A stretch of 64,000 nt of DNA, taken from positions 4,526,001 to 4,590,000 of the forward strand of contig NZ_JAGJBY010000002.1 in NCBI RefSeq assembly GCF_020010905.1, written 5' to 3'. This DNA is from Streptomyces acidiscabies (lineage in GTDB: Bacteria > Actinomycetota > Actinomycetes > Streptomycetales > Streptomycetaceae). Numbering within the stretch: the first letter of the stretch is position 1; every line of letters starts with the position of its first letter. The translations under genes were made by a program, and so were the position numbers. Below, in pieces: positions 42,730-50,545 of the stretch. The notes beneath the pieces are model-generated. The model had not been told where the DNA came from. It saw only the letters and a program-made list of their open reading frames with translations, and ran no database searches.

Positions 42730-43617
42730 CAGCGCGGACCGGTCTCGCAGCAGCCCGGTTAAGGCGGTGCGCGACACCGACGACCTCGCCGTAGCGACGT
42801 CGAAAGCGGAGAAGAGGATGGCCGGGCCGTTGCGCACGTAGTCGTGGGTGGCCGCCGCACCGCTCAGCCTGCTACTGCCAGACGTACGAACGGCAGTGAT
42901 ACATACCGGAGACATCCCAAAAGTTTCTGCTCGTTGTATCGCGCCGGGTGCCGCACAGTGGATGTTGCACCTCGTCGAAGTCCTGGTGAGGCGGATGCCG
43001 AGCGTGATGAGTGCCGGCCGCCGCGCTCCTCCGGGACCGAGGGCGTTACCCGACCGCCGCGGCGTGAACCGTGTCCCCCGGAGCCGGCTCGACCGGCACT
43101 GCCGGGACACGCAGACCACGACGCCGCCCGGCGGGACTGCTCACCCGCAGCAGTCGTCCATGCACCGAGCAAGGAGATCTCCCATTGTCGCGCCGCCTTC
43201 TCCCGGTCCTCGGCAGCCACCGCGGCAACGGGAACCCCGAGTTGCCGGGGCCCCGGGCCGAGGCACGGCTGCCCGCCGACAACGAGCAGCGGTGGTCGTC
43301 ACTCCCCGGGCATCCGCCCCCCGACTTCGACGATCTGCGGCACAGCAGAGCGCAGCACCCTACGCGGCCCGACCGCGACGGGCACCGAGGCATCGGCGCG
43401 CGCGACGGCGTTCTGCACCCACGACGCGCCGCCGGAGCACTTGCCGGGTGGCCGTCGCACACGACCGGAGTCCCCACGGAATTCGCCGCATGACCGACTA
43501 CGGGGAAACACCACGCCCCCACCCGCACATGAACCGTGCTGACTGGCCGCACGCCGATTCGTCCACATGACGGCAGCTGGTACCGCCGTCCGCCTCCCAT
43601 CGACCGAGAGAATGGTC
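42730..43617. other. Gene-poor gap with an IS630 relic
   Basis: About 890 bases without an intact gene. The first 150 bases hold a transposase relic (listed separately). For the rest I find no protein with family resemblance, RNA gene or clear terminator. The 3' end must contain the promoter for the molybdenum enzyme operon. Confidence 0.5.
42740..42880 (-). mobile_element. Fragment of an IS630-family transposase
   Basis: The minus strand reads THDYVRNGPAILFSAFDVAT, matching the conserved 'THDYVRxGTxxLFAAFDVATG' region of IS630-type transposases. A base change and frame shift then give GEVVGVAHR in a second frame, which is the normal continuation. Only about 45 residues of the middle of the gene remain; no ends or catalytic C-terminus are visible. 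Confidence 0.65.
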
Positions 43618-44286
43618 ATGTCTGCCCAGCCACCCGAGTCAACTGTTCCTCACCCCGAGGGATCTCCCGAGCAGCCAACCGGGGAATTCGCGTCCGCTCC
43701 GTCCCGGCGAACGTTCATCACGACCACCACCGCCGTCGGCGGTGCTGTCATGGCGGGCGGTGTGGTAGCCGGACCGTCCGTGTTCGGTGCCGAGTCCGCG
43801 GATGCCGTCGAGGCGCCACCCGGCAGCCGTGTCTCCCTGACCGTCAACGGCAAGCGGCACACCGTCACGGTCGACAACCGGACCTCGTTGCTGGACCTGC
43901 TGCGCGAGCACCTGAACCTGACCGGCTCGAAGAAGGGCTGCAACGCCGGTGCCTGCGGCGCCTGCACCGTCCTGGTCGACGGCCGTCGGGTGAACTCCTG
44001 CCTGACCCTGGCGGTCCGACTGGAGGCCGCCGAGGTCACCACGATCGAGGGCCTGGCCAAGGGAGATCACCTGCACCCCCTGCAGCAGGCGTTCATCGAC
44101 CAGGACGCCTTCCAGTGCGGCTACTGCACCTCCGGCCAGATCATGTCCGGTGTCGGCTGCATCGACGAGGGGCATACCGGCTCACCCGGTGAAATCCGGG
44201 AGTTCATGAGCGGCAACATCTGCCGCTGCGGCTGTTACGTGAAGATCGTGCGCGCGGTCGAGCAGACCGCCGCCGACCGGAAGTGA
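43618..44286 (+). CDS. paoA: Tat-exported [2Fe-2S] subunit of a molybdenum aldehyde oxidoreductase
   Basis: 222 residues. The leader APSRRTFITTTTAVGGAVMA has a twin arginine, as in E. coli PaoA (YagT). The plant-ferredoxin-type cluster motif is GCNAGACGACTVLVDGRRVNSC. The second cluster motif is CGYCTSGQIMSG with ICRCGCYVKIV. These two [2Fe-2S] clusters carry electrons from the molybdenum site to FAD. Three-subunit order (2Fe-2S, FAD, Mo) plus XdhC matches paoABCD. The start is ATG 43618, with GAGAGA upstream; ATG 43612 is possible. The holoenzyme is expected outside the membrane and oxidises aldehydes, often aromatic. Confidence 0.85.
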   Translation: MSAQPPESTVPHPEGSPEQPTGEFASAPSRRTFITTTTAVGGAVMAGGVVAGPSVFGAESADAVEAPPGSRVSLTVNGKRHTVTVDNRTSLLDLLREHLNLTGSKKGCNAGACGACTVLVDGRRVNSCLTLAVRLEAAEVTTIEGLAKGDHLHPLQQAFIDQDAFQCGYCTSGQIMSGVGCIDEGHTGSPGEIREFMSGNICRCGCYVKIVRAVEQTAADRK

Positions 44287-44298
44287 GGCACGGCTCCC

Positions 44299-45279
44299 AT
44301 GCATCCCTTCTCCTACACCAAGGCCGCGGGCACGCGGCAGGCCCTCGACGCGGGCCGCGCCGGCGGCCGCTACATCGCCGGCGGCACCACACTGGTCGAT
44401 CTGATGCGCGAGACCGTCGAACGCCCCCGCACGCTGGTGGACATCAGCGCCCTGCCCTTGCGCGAGATCACGGTCACCCGGCGCGGGGGCCTGCACATCG
44501 GCGCCCTGGTACGCATGTCCGAGGCCGCCGCCCACCAGGGAGTGCGCGCCCTGTACCCGGTGATCTCCCAGGCGCTGGAGCTGAGCGCGTCGGCGCAGCT
44601 GCGCAACATGGCGACCATCGGCGGCAACATCATGCAGCGCACCCGCTGCACGTACTTCCGTGACGTGAGCGCCGAGTGCAACAAGCGCAAACCGGGCTCG
44701 GGCTGTGCGGCCCTGCACGGAGTCAACCGAACCCACGCCATCCTCGGCACCTCCGACGACTGCGTGGCCACCCACCCGTCCGACGTCGCGGTGGTCTTCG
44801 CGGCCCTGGAAGCGACCGTGCACCTGCGGGGACCGGCAGGCGAGCGGACCGTGCCCTTCGCCGACTTCCTGCTCAAGCCCGGCAGCACGCCGAACCGCGA
44901 ACAGGCCCTGGGCGAGGGTGAGCTGATCACCGGAGTAGAGCTTCCGTCCCTTCCCCGCCCGCTGCTCTCGGGTTACCTGAAGGTGCGTGACCGGCAGTCC
45001 TACGAGTTCGCGCTCACCTCGGCGGCCGTCGCCCTGCACATCCGTCACGGAGTCATCCAGGAGGCGAAGGTGGCCGCCGGAGGCGTGGGCACCGTGCCGT
45101 GGAAACTCACCGCCGTCGAGCGGCAGCTCATGGGGAAGCGGCCGTCCGACACCCTGTGGACCCAGGCCGCCGAACGGGCCGCGGACGGAGCCCGGCCTCT
45201 CCAGCACAACCGCTTCAAAGTCGAGTTGCTGAAACGGACCGTCGAGCGCCAGCTGCGCATCGTGGGAGGTGGCAAGTGA
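44299..45279 (+). CDS. paoB: FAD-binding subunit of the molybdenum aldehyde oxidoreductase
   Basis: 326 residues, CO-dehydrogenase flavoprotein fold. The FAD motifs are YIAGGTTLVDLM and RNMATIGGNIMQ. A cysteine-rich insertion RTRCTYFRD, CNKRKPGSGCAAL and SDDCVATHPSD supplies four cysteines. These are the ligands of the extra [4Fe-4S] cluster known from PaoB. This cluster separates the PaoABC type from ordinary xanthine dehydrogenases. It starts 12 bases after the 2Fe-2S subunit gene and its stop overlaps the next GTG. It has no signal of its own, so it would be co-exported with the Tat-tagged subunit. Confidence 0.9.
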   Translation: MHPFSYTKAAGTRQALDAGRAGGRYIAGGTTLVDLMRETVERPRTLVDISALPLREITVTRRGGLHIGALVRMSEAAAHQGVRALYPVISQALELSASAQLRNMATIGGNIMQRTRCTYFRDVSAECNKRKPGSGCAALHGVNRTHAILGTSDDCVATHPSDVAVVFAALEATVHLRGPAGERTVPFADFLLKPGSTPNREQALGEGELITGVELPSLPRPLLSGYLKVRDRQSYEFALTSAAVALHIRHGVIQEAKVAAGGVGTVPWKLTAVERQLMGKRPSDTLWTQAAERAADGARPLQHNRFKVELLKRTVERQLRIVGGGK

Positions 45280-47480
45280 GCAAGCAGCCGCAGTCAGCCG
45301 TCGGAGCACCGTTGTCCCGGGTCGACGGACGACTGAAGGTCACCGGCCAGGCCAAGTACGCCGCAGACCACGACATCGACGGCGTCGTCCACGCCGTCGT
45401 CGTCGACAGCACCATCGGGCGCGGCCGTATCACCGGCATCGACACCAGCGCCGCCGGCGCCCAGCACGGCGTCCTCGGCGTGATCAGCCACCTCGACAAG
45501 CCCACGCTGGCCTACCGCGACAACCCGGGAAACCGCATTCCGGGTCGGCGGCTGCGCGTCTTCCAGGACGACGCCGTCCGGTTCTTCGGCCAGCCGGTCG
45601 CCGTCGTGGTGGCGACCACGCTGGAAGCAGCGCAGCATGCCGCCGACCTGGTCGAGGTCTCCTACGACGTCGAGCAGCCGTCGACCGACCTGACCCGCAG
45701 CCCGGCCGTGGACGGGCCCGCGCCCTTCGCGCGACCTTACGCGCGAGGCGACGCGAAGGAAGCGCTGGGCTCCGCGGACGTCCGGCTGGAGATGACCTAC
45801 CGGCTCGCGCGCAACCACCACAATCCGATGGAGACGCAGGCCACTATCGCCCGCTGGGACGCTGACAAGCTCACCCTGTGGGACAAGACCCAGCACGTGA
45901 TCGGCACGCGGAACGAAATAGCGGCCGTGTTCGGCATCCCGCAGGAGAACGTGCGCGTCCTCTCGCCGTTCATCGGCGGTGCCTTCGGCAACGCCTTGCG
46001 GGCCTGGCCGCACGTCACCATCGCGGCCCTCGCCGCCCGAGAGATCGGCCGCCCGGTGAAACTCGCGCTGACCCGCAGGCAGATGTTCTTCACGGTGGGC
46101 TACCGGCCCGCGTACGAGTACAAGTTGAGCCTGGGCAGCACCCGGCGCGGGCGGCTGACCGCGATGACCCACGAGATGAAGTACGAGACCTCCCGCTACG
46201 AGCAGTTCTGGGAGGCCAACATGGCGCTCGGGCAGATGCTCTACGCCGTGCCCAACGTCAGCCAGAACGTCCGGATCGTGCCACTCGATGTCAGCACCCC
46301 CCAGTGGATGCGCGGCCCCGGCTACGGCAGCGCCGCCTTCGTCATCGAGACAGCCGTGGACGAACTCGCCCACAAGCTCGGCATCGATCCGATCGAGCTG
46401 CGGCTGCGCAACGAACCCGGCGAGGACCCATCCACGCAGCAGCCCTTCTCCACCCGGCGACTGAGTGAGTGCTTCCGTGTCGGCGCCCGTGAATTCGACT
46501 GGCACCGGCGCAACCCCAGGCCACGGTCCACACGGGACGGCGACTGGCTGATCGGCACGGGTGTGGCCACCGGCTGCTACGACGTCTTCCGCGGACAGGC
46601 ACAGGCCCACGTCAGACTCGATGCGGACGGCACGGCGGTGCTCCAGTCAGCGACCCACGACACGGGCACCGGCACGTACACCTCCATGACCCAGGTCGCG
46701 GCCGACGCTCTGGGTCTGGCCGTACGCAACGTCGAATTCCGGCTCGGCGACTCCAGCATGCCGCCGGCCCCTCCCCAAGGTGCCTCGCAGACCATGCTCA
46801 GTGTGGGGTCCGCCGTTCAGGACACCTGCGACAAGCTGCGGCAACAGGCCGTCAAACTCGCGATCGAGGACGAGCGCTCACCGCTGCACGGCGTCGAGGC
46901 CGGCACCGTCGTGGTCCGCGGCGGACGGCTGCACGTCCAGGGCGACGCCGCGCGTGGGGAGACCTACCGGCAGCTCATCGCCCGCAACAACCTCACCCAC
47001 CTGGAGGCGCGCGGGTCGTACACGCCGGAGGAGGAGAGGCGGTTCTCGATGTACGGGTACGCCGCGATGTTCGCCGAGGTCGCCGTCGACGCCCGGCTCG
47101 GACTGGTCCGGGTGCGGCGGATGCTCGGTGTGTACGACGCGGGGCGCATCATCAGCCCCAAGCTCGCCGAGAGCCAGGCCATCGGCGGCATGGTGGGCGG
47201 TATCGGCTCGGCTCTGCTGGAGCACACGGTCACCGACCACCGCGACGGCCGGATCGTCAACGCCAACCTCGCCGACTACCTCGTGCCCGTCAACGCCGAC
47301 GTCCCCGACCTCAAGGCCGTCTACCTCGACGGGGAGGACTACAAGGCCGCCCCCATCGGCGTGAAGAGCCTCGGAGAGCTCGTGCAGATCGGTGTGGCAC
47401 CGGCCATCGCCAACGCGGTCTTCCACGCCACCGGACGCCGCGTCCGCGAACTGCCCATCACCGCGGAAGCCCTGCTCTGA
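45276..47480 (+). CDS. paoC: Molybdenum-cofactor subunit of the aldehyde oxidoreductase
   Basis: 734 residues of the xanthine dehydrogenase large-subunit family. The N-terminal Ald_Xan domain starts SRVDGRLKVTGQAKYAADHD. Mo-cofactor segments include FIGGAFGNALRAWPHVTIAA, MRGPGYGSAAFVIETAVDEL and PPQGASQTMLSVGSAVQDTC. The C-terminal GVKSLGELVQIGVAPAIANA contains the conserved catalytic Glu. The shortened length fits PaoC/YagR, where FAD and FeS domains are separate. The GTG at 45276 overlaps the previous stop (GTGA). No leader: export would be by piggy-back. The substrate is probably an aldehyde, possibly an aromatic one released from plant material. Confidence 0.9.
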   Translation: MSKQPQSAVGAPLSRVDGRLKVTGQAKYAADHDIDGVVHAVVVDSTIGRGRITGIDTSAAGAQHGVLGVISHLDKPTLAYRDNPGNRIPGRRLRVFQDDAVRFFGQPVAVVVATTLEAAQHAADLVEVSYDVEQPSTDLTRSPAVDGPAPFARPYARGDAKEALGSADVRLEMTYRLARNHHNPMETQATIARWDADKLTLWDKTQHVIGTRNEIAAVFGIPQENVRVLSPFIGGAFGNALRAWPHVTIAALAAREIGRPVKLALTRRQMFFTVGYRPAYEYKLSLGSTRRGRLTAMTHEMKYETSRYEQFWEANMALGQMLYAVPNVSQNVRIVPLDVSTPQWMRGPGYGSAAFVIETAVDELAHKLGIDPIELRLRNEPGEDPSTQQPFSTRRLSECFRVGAREFDWHRRNPRPRSTRDGDWLIGTGVATGCYDVFRGQAQAHVRLDADGTAVLQSATHDTGTGTYTSMTQVAADALGLAVRNVEFRLGDSSMPPAPPQGASQTMLSVGSAVQDTCDKLRQQAVKLAIEDERSPLHGVEAGTVVVRGGRLHVQGDAARGETYRQLIARNNLTHLEARGSYTPEEERRFSMYGYAAMFAEVAVDARLGLVRVRRMLGVYDAGRIISPKLAESQAIGGMVGGIGSALLEHTVTDHRDGRIVNANLADYLVPVNADVPDLKAVYLDGEDYKAAPIGVKSLGELVQIGVAPAIANAVFHATGRRVRELPITAEALL

Positions 47481-47491
47481 ACCCGGACGGC

Positions 47492-47526
47492 AGGGCCCGT
47501 CCCCCTACCCCACACGGACGGGCTCT
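47492..47526 (+). terminator. Candidate hairpin after the aldehyde oxidoreductase operon
   Basis: AGGGCCCGTCC (47492-47502) and GGACGGGCTCT (47516-47526) pair over 11 bases with one mismatch around a 13-base loop, 12 bases after the stop. There is no U tract, which is common for high-GC terminators. Confidence 0.45.
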
Positions 47527-47546
47527 GAACGCCGTCCCGCAGACTG

Positions 47547-47592
47547 GCCCGCCACCGTGTCCCCTGATCCCCCCGTCGGCACGGTGGCGGGC
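47547..47592. promoter_or_regulatory. Perfect 13-bp inverted repeat upstream of xdhC
   Basis: GCCCGCCACCGTG (47547-47559) and CACGGTGGCGGGC (47580-47592) are exact inverted copies around 20 bases, followed by TTTCC. It ends 28 bases before the xdhC ATG. It may be a terminator/attenuator or limit xdhC expression relative to the enzyme genes. Confidence 0.55.
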
Positions 47593-47619
47593 TTTCCGAC
47601 TGCCACAGGAGAGCCACTC

Positions 47620-48771
47620 ATGCTGAACATCGCGGACACGCTGTACCGCTGGTGCCGCGAGAACCGCCCCTTCGCCCTCGCGACCGTCGTCGAGGTCAGC
47701 GGCAGCGCACCCCTGCCACCCGGCACCGCACTGGCCGTGGACGCCACGGGCGCGGCGGTCGGCAGCATCTCCGGAGGATGCGTGGAAGGCGCCGTCTACG
47801 AGCTGTGCCGGCAGGTGCTGGAGACGAACGAATCCCCGGTGTGCACGCGCTTCGGCTACTCCGACGACGACGCCTTCGCGGTGGGTCTGACCTGCGGTGG
47901 CGAACTGGAGGTCCTCGTCCAGCGGATCGACCCCACCGGCCGGCCCCACCTCACCACTGCCCTGGAGGAAGTACTGGCAGGCCTGCCCGTGGCCGTGGCA
48001 CAGGTGGTGAACGGTCCGCAGCGCCTGCTCGGCCGCACTCTGTCCGTTCTCGGCGATGGCAGCGCCTACGACGGGACACTGGGCGACGGGAAGCAGGACC
48101 GTGTGGTGGCCACGCAGGTGCGTGCGCTGTTGCGAGCGGGACGGACCGCCCGCGTCGAGATCGGCGGGGACGCCGCCATCTGCCCGGAGAGGGTGACGCT
48201 CCTGGTCCACACCCAAGCGCCCCGGCCCCGCATGTTGATCTTCGGCGCCGTCGATTTCGCCGCCGCCCTCAGCCAGGCGGGACGCTTCCTCGGCTACCAC
48301 ACCACCGTCTGCGATGCCCGCCCCGCCTTCGCCACCCCCGAGCGCTTCCCCTATGCCGACGAGGTCGTCGTCGACTGGCCCCACCGCTACCTGGAGCGCA
48401 CGGAAGCCGACACCCGTACCGCGATCTGCGTCCTCACCCACGATGCCAAGTTCGACATCCCCCTGCTGCGCCTGGCCCTCGGTCTCCCGGTCGGCTACAT
48501 CGGCGCGATGGGCTCCCGGCGTACCCACGAACACCGCATCGAGCGTCTGCGCGAGGCCGGCGTGCCCGAAGCACATCTGGCGTTCCTGCACTCGCCGATC
48601 GGGCTCGACCTCGGCGCCCGCACCCCTGAGGAGACAGCGATCTCCATCACCGCCGAGATCATCGCTCACACCAACAACGGCACCGGCCTGCCCTTGTCCA
48701 GCATTCCCGGCCCCATCCACGGTTCCGTCCCGGTGGCCCGGATGTCACCGGCCTCGATGCCGTCCGCATGA
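47620..48771 (+). CDS. XdhC-family molybdenum cofactor insertion protein
   Basis: 383 residues. The XdhC/CoxI N-terminal domain reads ALATVVEVSGSAPLPPGTAL and SISGGCVEGAVYELC. A C-terminal Rossmann-like domain reads RMLIFGAVDFAAALSQAGRF, CVLTHDAKFDIPLL and YIGAMGSRRTHEHRIERLRE. XdhC proteins bind and sulfurate molybdenum cofactor and deliver it to their partner hydroxylase; PaoD plays this role for PaoABC. Position directly after the three structural genes supports the same role here. ATG 47620 follows AGGAGAG. A hairpin lies between it and paoC, so its level may be set separately. Confidence 0.9.
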   Translation: MLNIADTLYRWCRENRPFALATVVEVSGSAPLPPGTALAVDATGAAVGSISGGCVEGAVYELCRQVLETNESPVCTRFGYSDDDAFAVGLTCGGELEVLVQRIDPTGRPHLTTALEEVLAGLPVAVAQVVNGPQRLLGRTLSVLGDGSAYDGTLGDGKQDRVVATQVRALLRAGRTARVEIGGDAAICPERVTLLVHTQAPRPRMLIFGAVDFAAALSQAGRFLGYHTTVCDARPAFATPERFPYADEVVVDWPHRYLERTEADTRTAICVLTHDAKFDIPLLRLALGLPVGYIGAMGSRRTHEHRIERLREAGVPEAHLAFLHSPIGLDLGARTPEETAISITAEIIAHTNNGTGLPLSSIPGPIHGSVPVARMSPASMPSA

Positions 48772-48808
48772 CGGCCCGCCACATCGTCACCCCGGCCGGA
48801 TCCGTGTC

Positions 48809-49696
48809 TCAGACTTGCGGCTCCATCTCCCGACCGGTCAGCGTCTCCAGGGCGTTCTCCGATCGGGAGCCCGGCTCCGCGTGATAGGTGTTCAGCCGCA
48901 TGGGGGCGCCCCCCGGCAGTGCCATGGGCTCGTGGACGAGGTCGAATTCCCCCACCAGCGGGTGCCGCATACGCACGACCTCGCCGGCAGGGGAACAGCT
49001 CACCTCGTGCTGTGCCCACAGTCGCCGGAACTGCTCGCTCTTGTGCGACAACTCGAGGATCAACGCCGAGAGATGTGTGTCCTCGGGGCTTTTGCCGGAG
49101 TTCCTCCGCAGTACGCCGGCGATTCTCGCAGCCATGCGGTCCTGTTCGGCGAACCGGTCGCGCGCATCGGGCGAGAGGAAGATCAGCCGGGCCATGTTCC
49201 GTTCCTCGCGGGGCAGTTGGGACCAGTCCCCGAAGACGGCAGTGGCGAGCCGGTTCCATCCGAGGATGTCCAGGCGCCGGCTGACGACGTAGGCGGGTAC
49301 GCCGAGCGTGTCGAGGAGGCTCTGGACGGTGGGCCGTAGCCGCTGCGGCGGGGGCGCGGCAGGCGGTGTGCGGCTCCGGTCGGGCTGGGCCAGCCGGATC
49401 AGATGGTCCCGTTCCTCCTCGGTCAGGCCCAGGGCGCGAGCCACGGCGTCCAGCACCTCGGCCGACATGGTTTCGCCGTAACCCTGTTCCAGGCGCGCAT
49501 AGTACGCGTACGACACTCCCGCCAGCTGCGCCAGCTCCTCGCGTCGCAAGCCGGGTACCCGCCGCCGCTCGTACGAGGGCAGGCCGATGTCTTCGGGCTT
49601 GAGCCGGGCCCTGCGAGAACGCAGGAACTCCCTGAGCTCGGCGCGCCGGTCAAGTCCGGCTATCACCTTGTCCTCAGGCGCCGCATGTGAAGACAC
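48809..49696 (-). CDS. XRE-family regulator with MmyB-type C-terminal domain
   Basis: 295 residues. The helix-turn-helix is PSYERRRVPGLRREELAQLA with VSYAYYARLEQG. The MmyB-like ligand-binding domain follows (LDTLGVPAYVVSRRLDILGW, FLSPDARDRF, LIFLS, GEFDLVHEPMALPGG). These Streptomyces regulators often control an adjacent oxidoreductase gene. The GTG at 49696 is chosen for CGGAGGAC four bases upstream. The frame stays open further upstream, but that stretch encodes a remnant of a GH5 C-terminus, not part of this protein. It is convergent with xdhC. Confidence 0.85.
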   Translation of the reverse strand: MSSHAAPEDKVIAGLDRRAELREFLRSRRARLKPEDIGLPSYERRRVPGLRREELAQLAGVSYAYYARLEQGYGETMSAEVLDAVARALGLTEEERDHLIRLAQPDRSRTPPAAPPPQRLRPTVQSLLDTLGVPAYVVSRRLDILGWNRLATAVFGDWSQLPREERNMARLIFLSPDARDRFAEQDRMAARIAGVLRRNSGKSPEDTHLSALILELSHKSEQFRRLWAQHEVSCSPAGEVVRMRHPLVGEFDLVHEPMALPGGAPMRLNTYHAEPGSRSENALETLTGREMEPQV

Positions 49697-49889
49697 CGCT
49701 GTCCTCCGTTCATCAACCGTGATCGCGGATGTGAAGCAGCGTAGCTTCTCGGCTTGGTCGGCGGGCAGTTGGACGAGATCGCACACGGTGTGGCATCGCC
49801 TCCACCCGGCCGAACCGCGCGCCCACGGATTCCGTACTCGTCGCAGAGTTTCCGGTTCTGCTGTGCGCCGGACGGACGGACGGGCCGAG

Positions 49890-50087
49890 CCGGCCACACG
49901 GCTGCCGCCTCCGTTCATGATGTCGTTGATGACGCCCCGCTGGGTCACCGCGAGTCCTGCGGCGAGACGCTGCTCTGCCAGTCCCGCGACTGCACGGGCC
50001 CGACGACGCCGTCACCCTTTTCGGAGAAGATCTCCTCGAGGTGGGACAGGTTTGGCAAGGTCGGCTCCGCCACGATTGCTCCACCCG
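49890..50087 (-). pseudogene. Chimeric relic: PaaX N-terminus joined to a GH5 C-terminus
   Basis: From a GTG at about 50084 the minus strand encodes EPTLPNLSHLEEIFSEKGDG and WQSSVSPQ, almost the same as the first 45 residues of the PaaX protein at 24829-25830. It then changes to LAVTQRGVINDIMNGGGSRV, matching the end of the GH5 enzyme (LTVTQQGIINAIMNGVSGRV). The change occurs in CTCGCGGTGACCC; the two parents share CTCACGGT here. The XRE gene follows directly. The order paaX, GH5, XRE is the same as the spread-out arrangement at 21.4-25.8 kb. Confidence 0.75.
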
Positions 50088-50120
50088 GCGGGACCTGCGC
50101 GCACCGGCGACAGCGAACCG

Positions 50121-50545
50121 TCATCCTCGCCCGCTGACGGCTTGGCGGCGCAGGAAGAGATTCATGGCGCTCATGGTCAGCACCGTCTGTTCGTGCTGGT
50201 CGAGGACCTCGATGCCGGTGGTGACGAGACCGCGATCCGGCTTGGAACGCGAGGGAACGGGCCCTGCCGGGCCGCCTGGGGATCGTTGTGGATGTTTTGC
50301 GGGTCGAACTCGTCGGCGAACCGAAGGATGTCCTCCCTCGTCATGGTGATGCTGCCGTAGACGTACACGGCACCCGGCACGTAGTCCTCGAAGTACCGGT
50401 CCTCGACCGAGGCGGCGAAGTCGGTGTCGCTCAGGGTCGTGGCGGTGCCTGTCGTTCCGCGCGGCGCGGAAGCGGTCCCCGGGTGCCGAGATCCGGTCCG
50501 GGCACGTGCGTACGCTGCCTTTCTTGCCTCACTGTCGCCGTTCAT
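50121..50545 (-). pseudogene. MaoC-like dehydratase gene with internal deletion and frameshift
   Basis: The start is normal: RYFEDYVPGAVYVYGSITMT and ILRFADEFDPQNIHNDPQAA, which contain the hot-dog fold's D-x-x-x-x-H region, up to QGPF. The DNA then jumps, one frame off, to SRSKPDRGLVTTGIEVLDQH and TVLTMSAMNLFLRRQAV, the typical end of the family. About 60-70 central residues are missing. The original start overlaps the stop of the FAD oxidoreductase gene (ATGA), so it was the second gene of that operon. The product is probably inactive. Confidence 0.75.

Noticed and set aside
40797..42794. A 665-codon second frame inside the alpha/beta-hydrolase gene
   Set aside because: Arginine/proline-rich out-of-frame reading of the same DNA, with no family features.
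42740..42880. Resemblance of HDYVRNGPAI to the start of precorrin isomerase CobH
   Set aside because: The following LFSAFDVAT and shifted GEVVGVAHR match IS630-type transposases much better.
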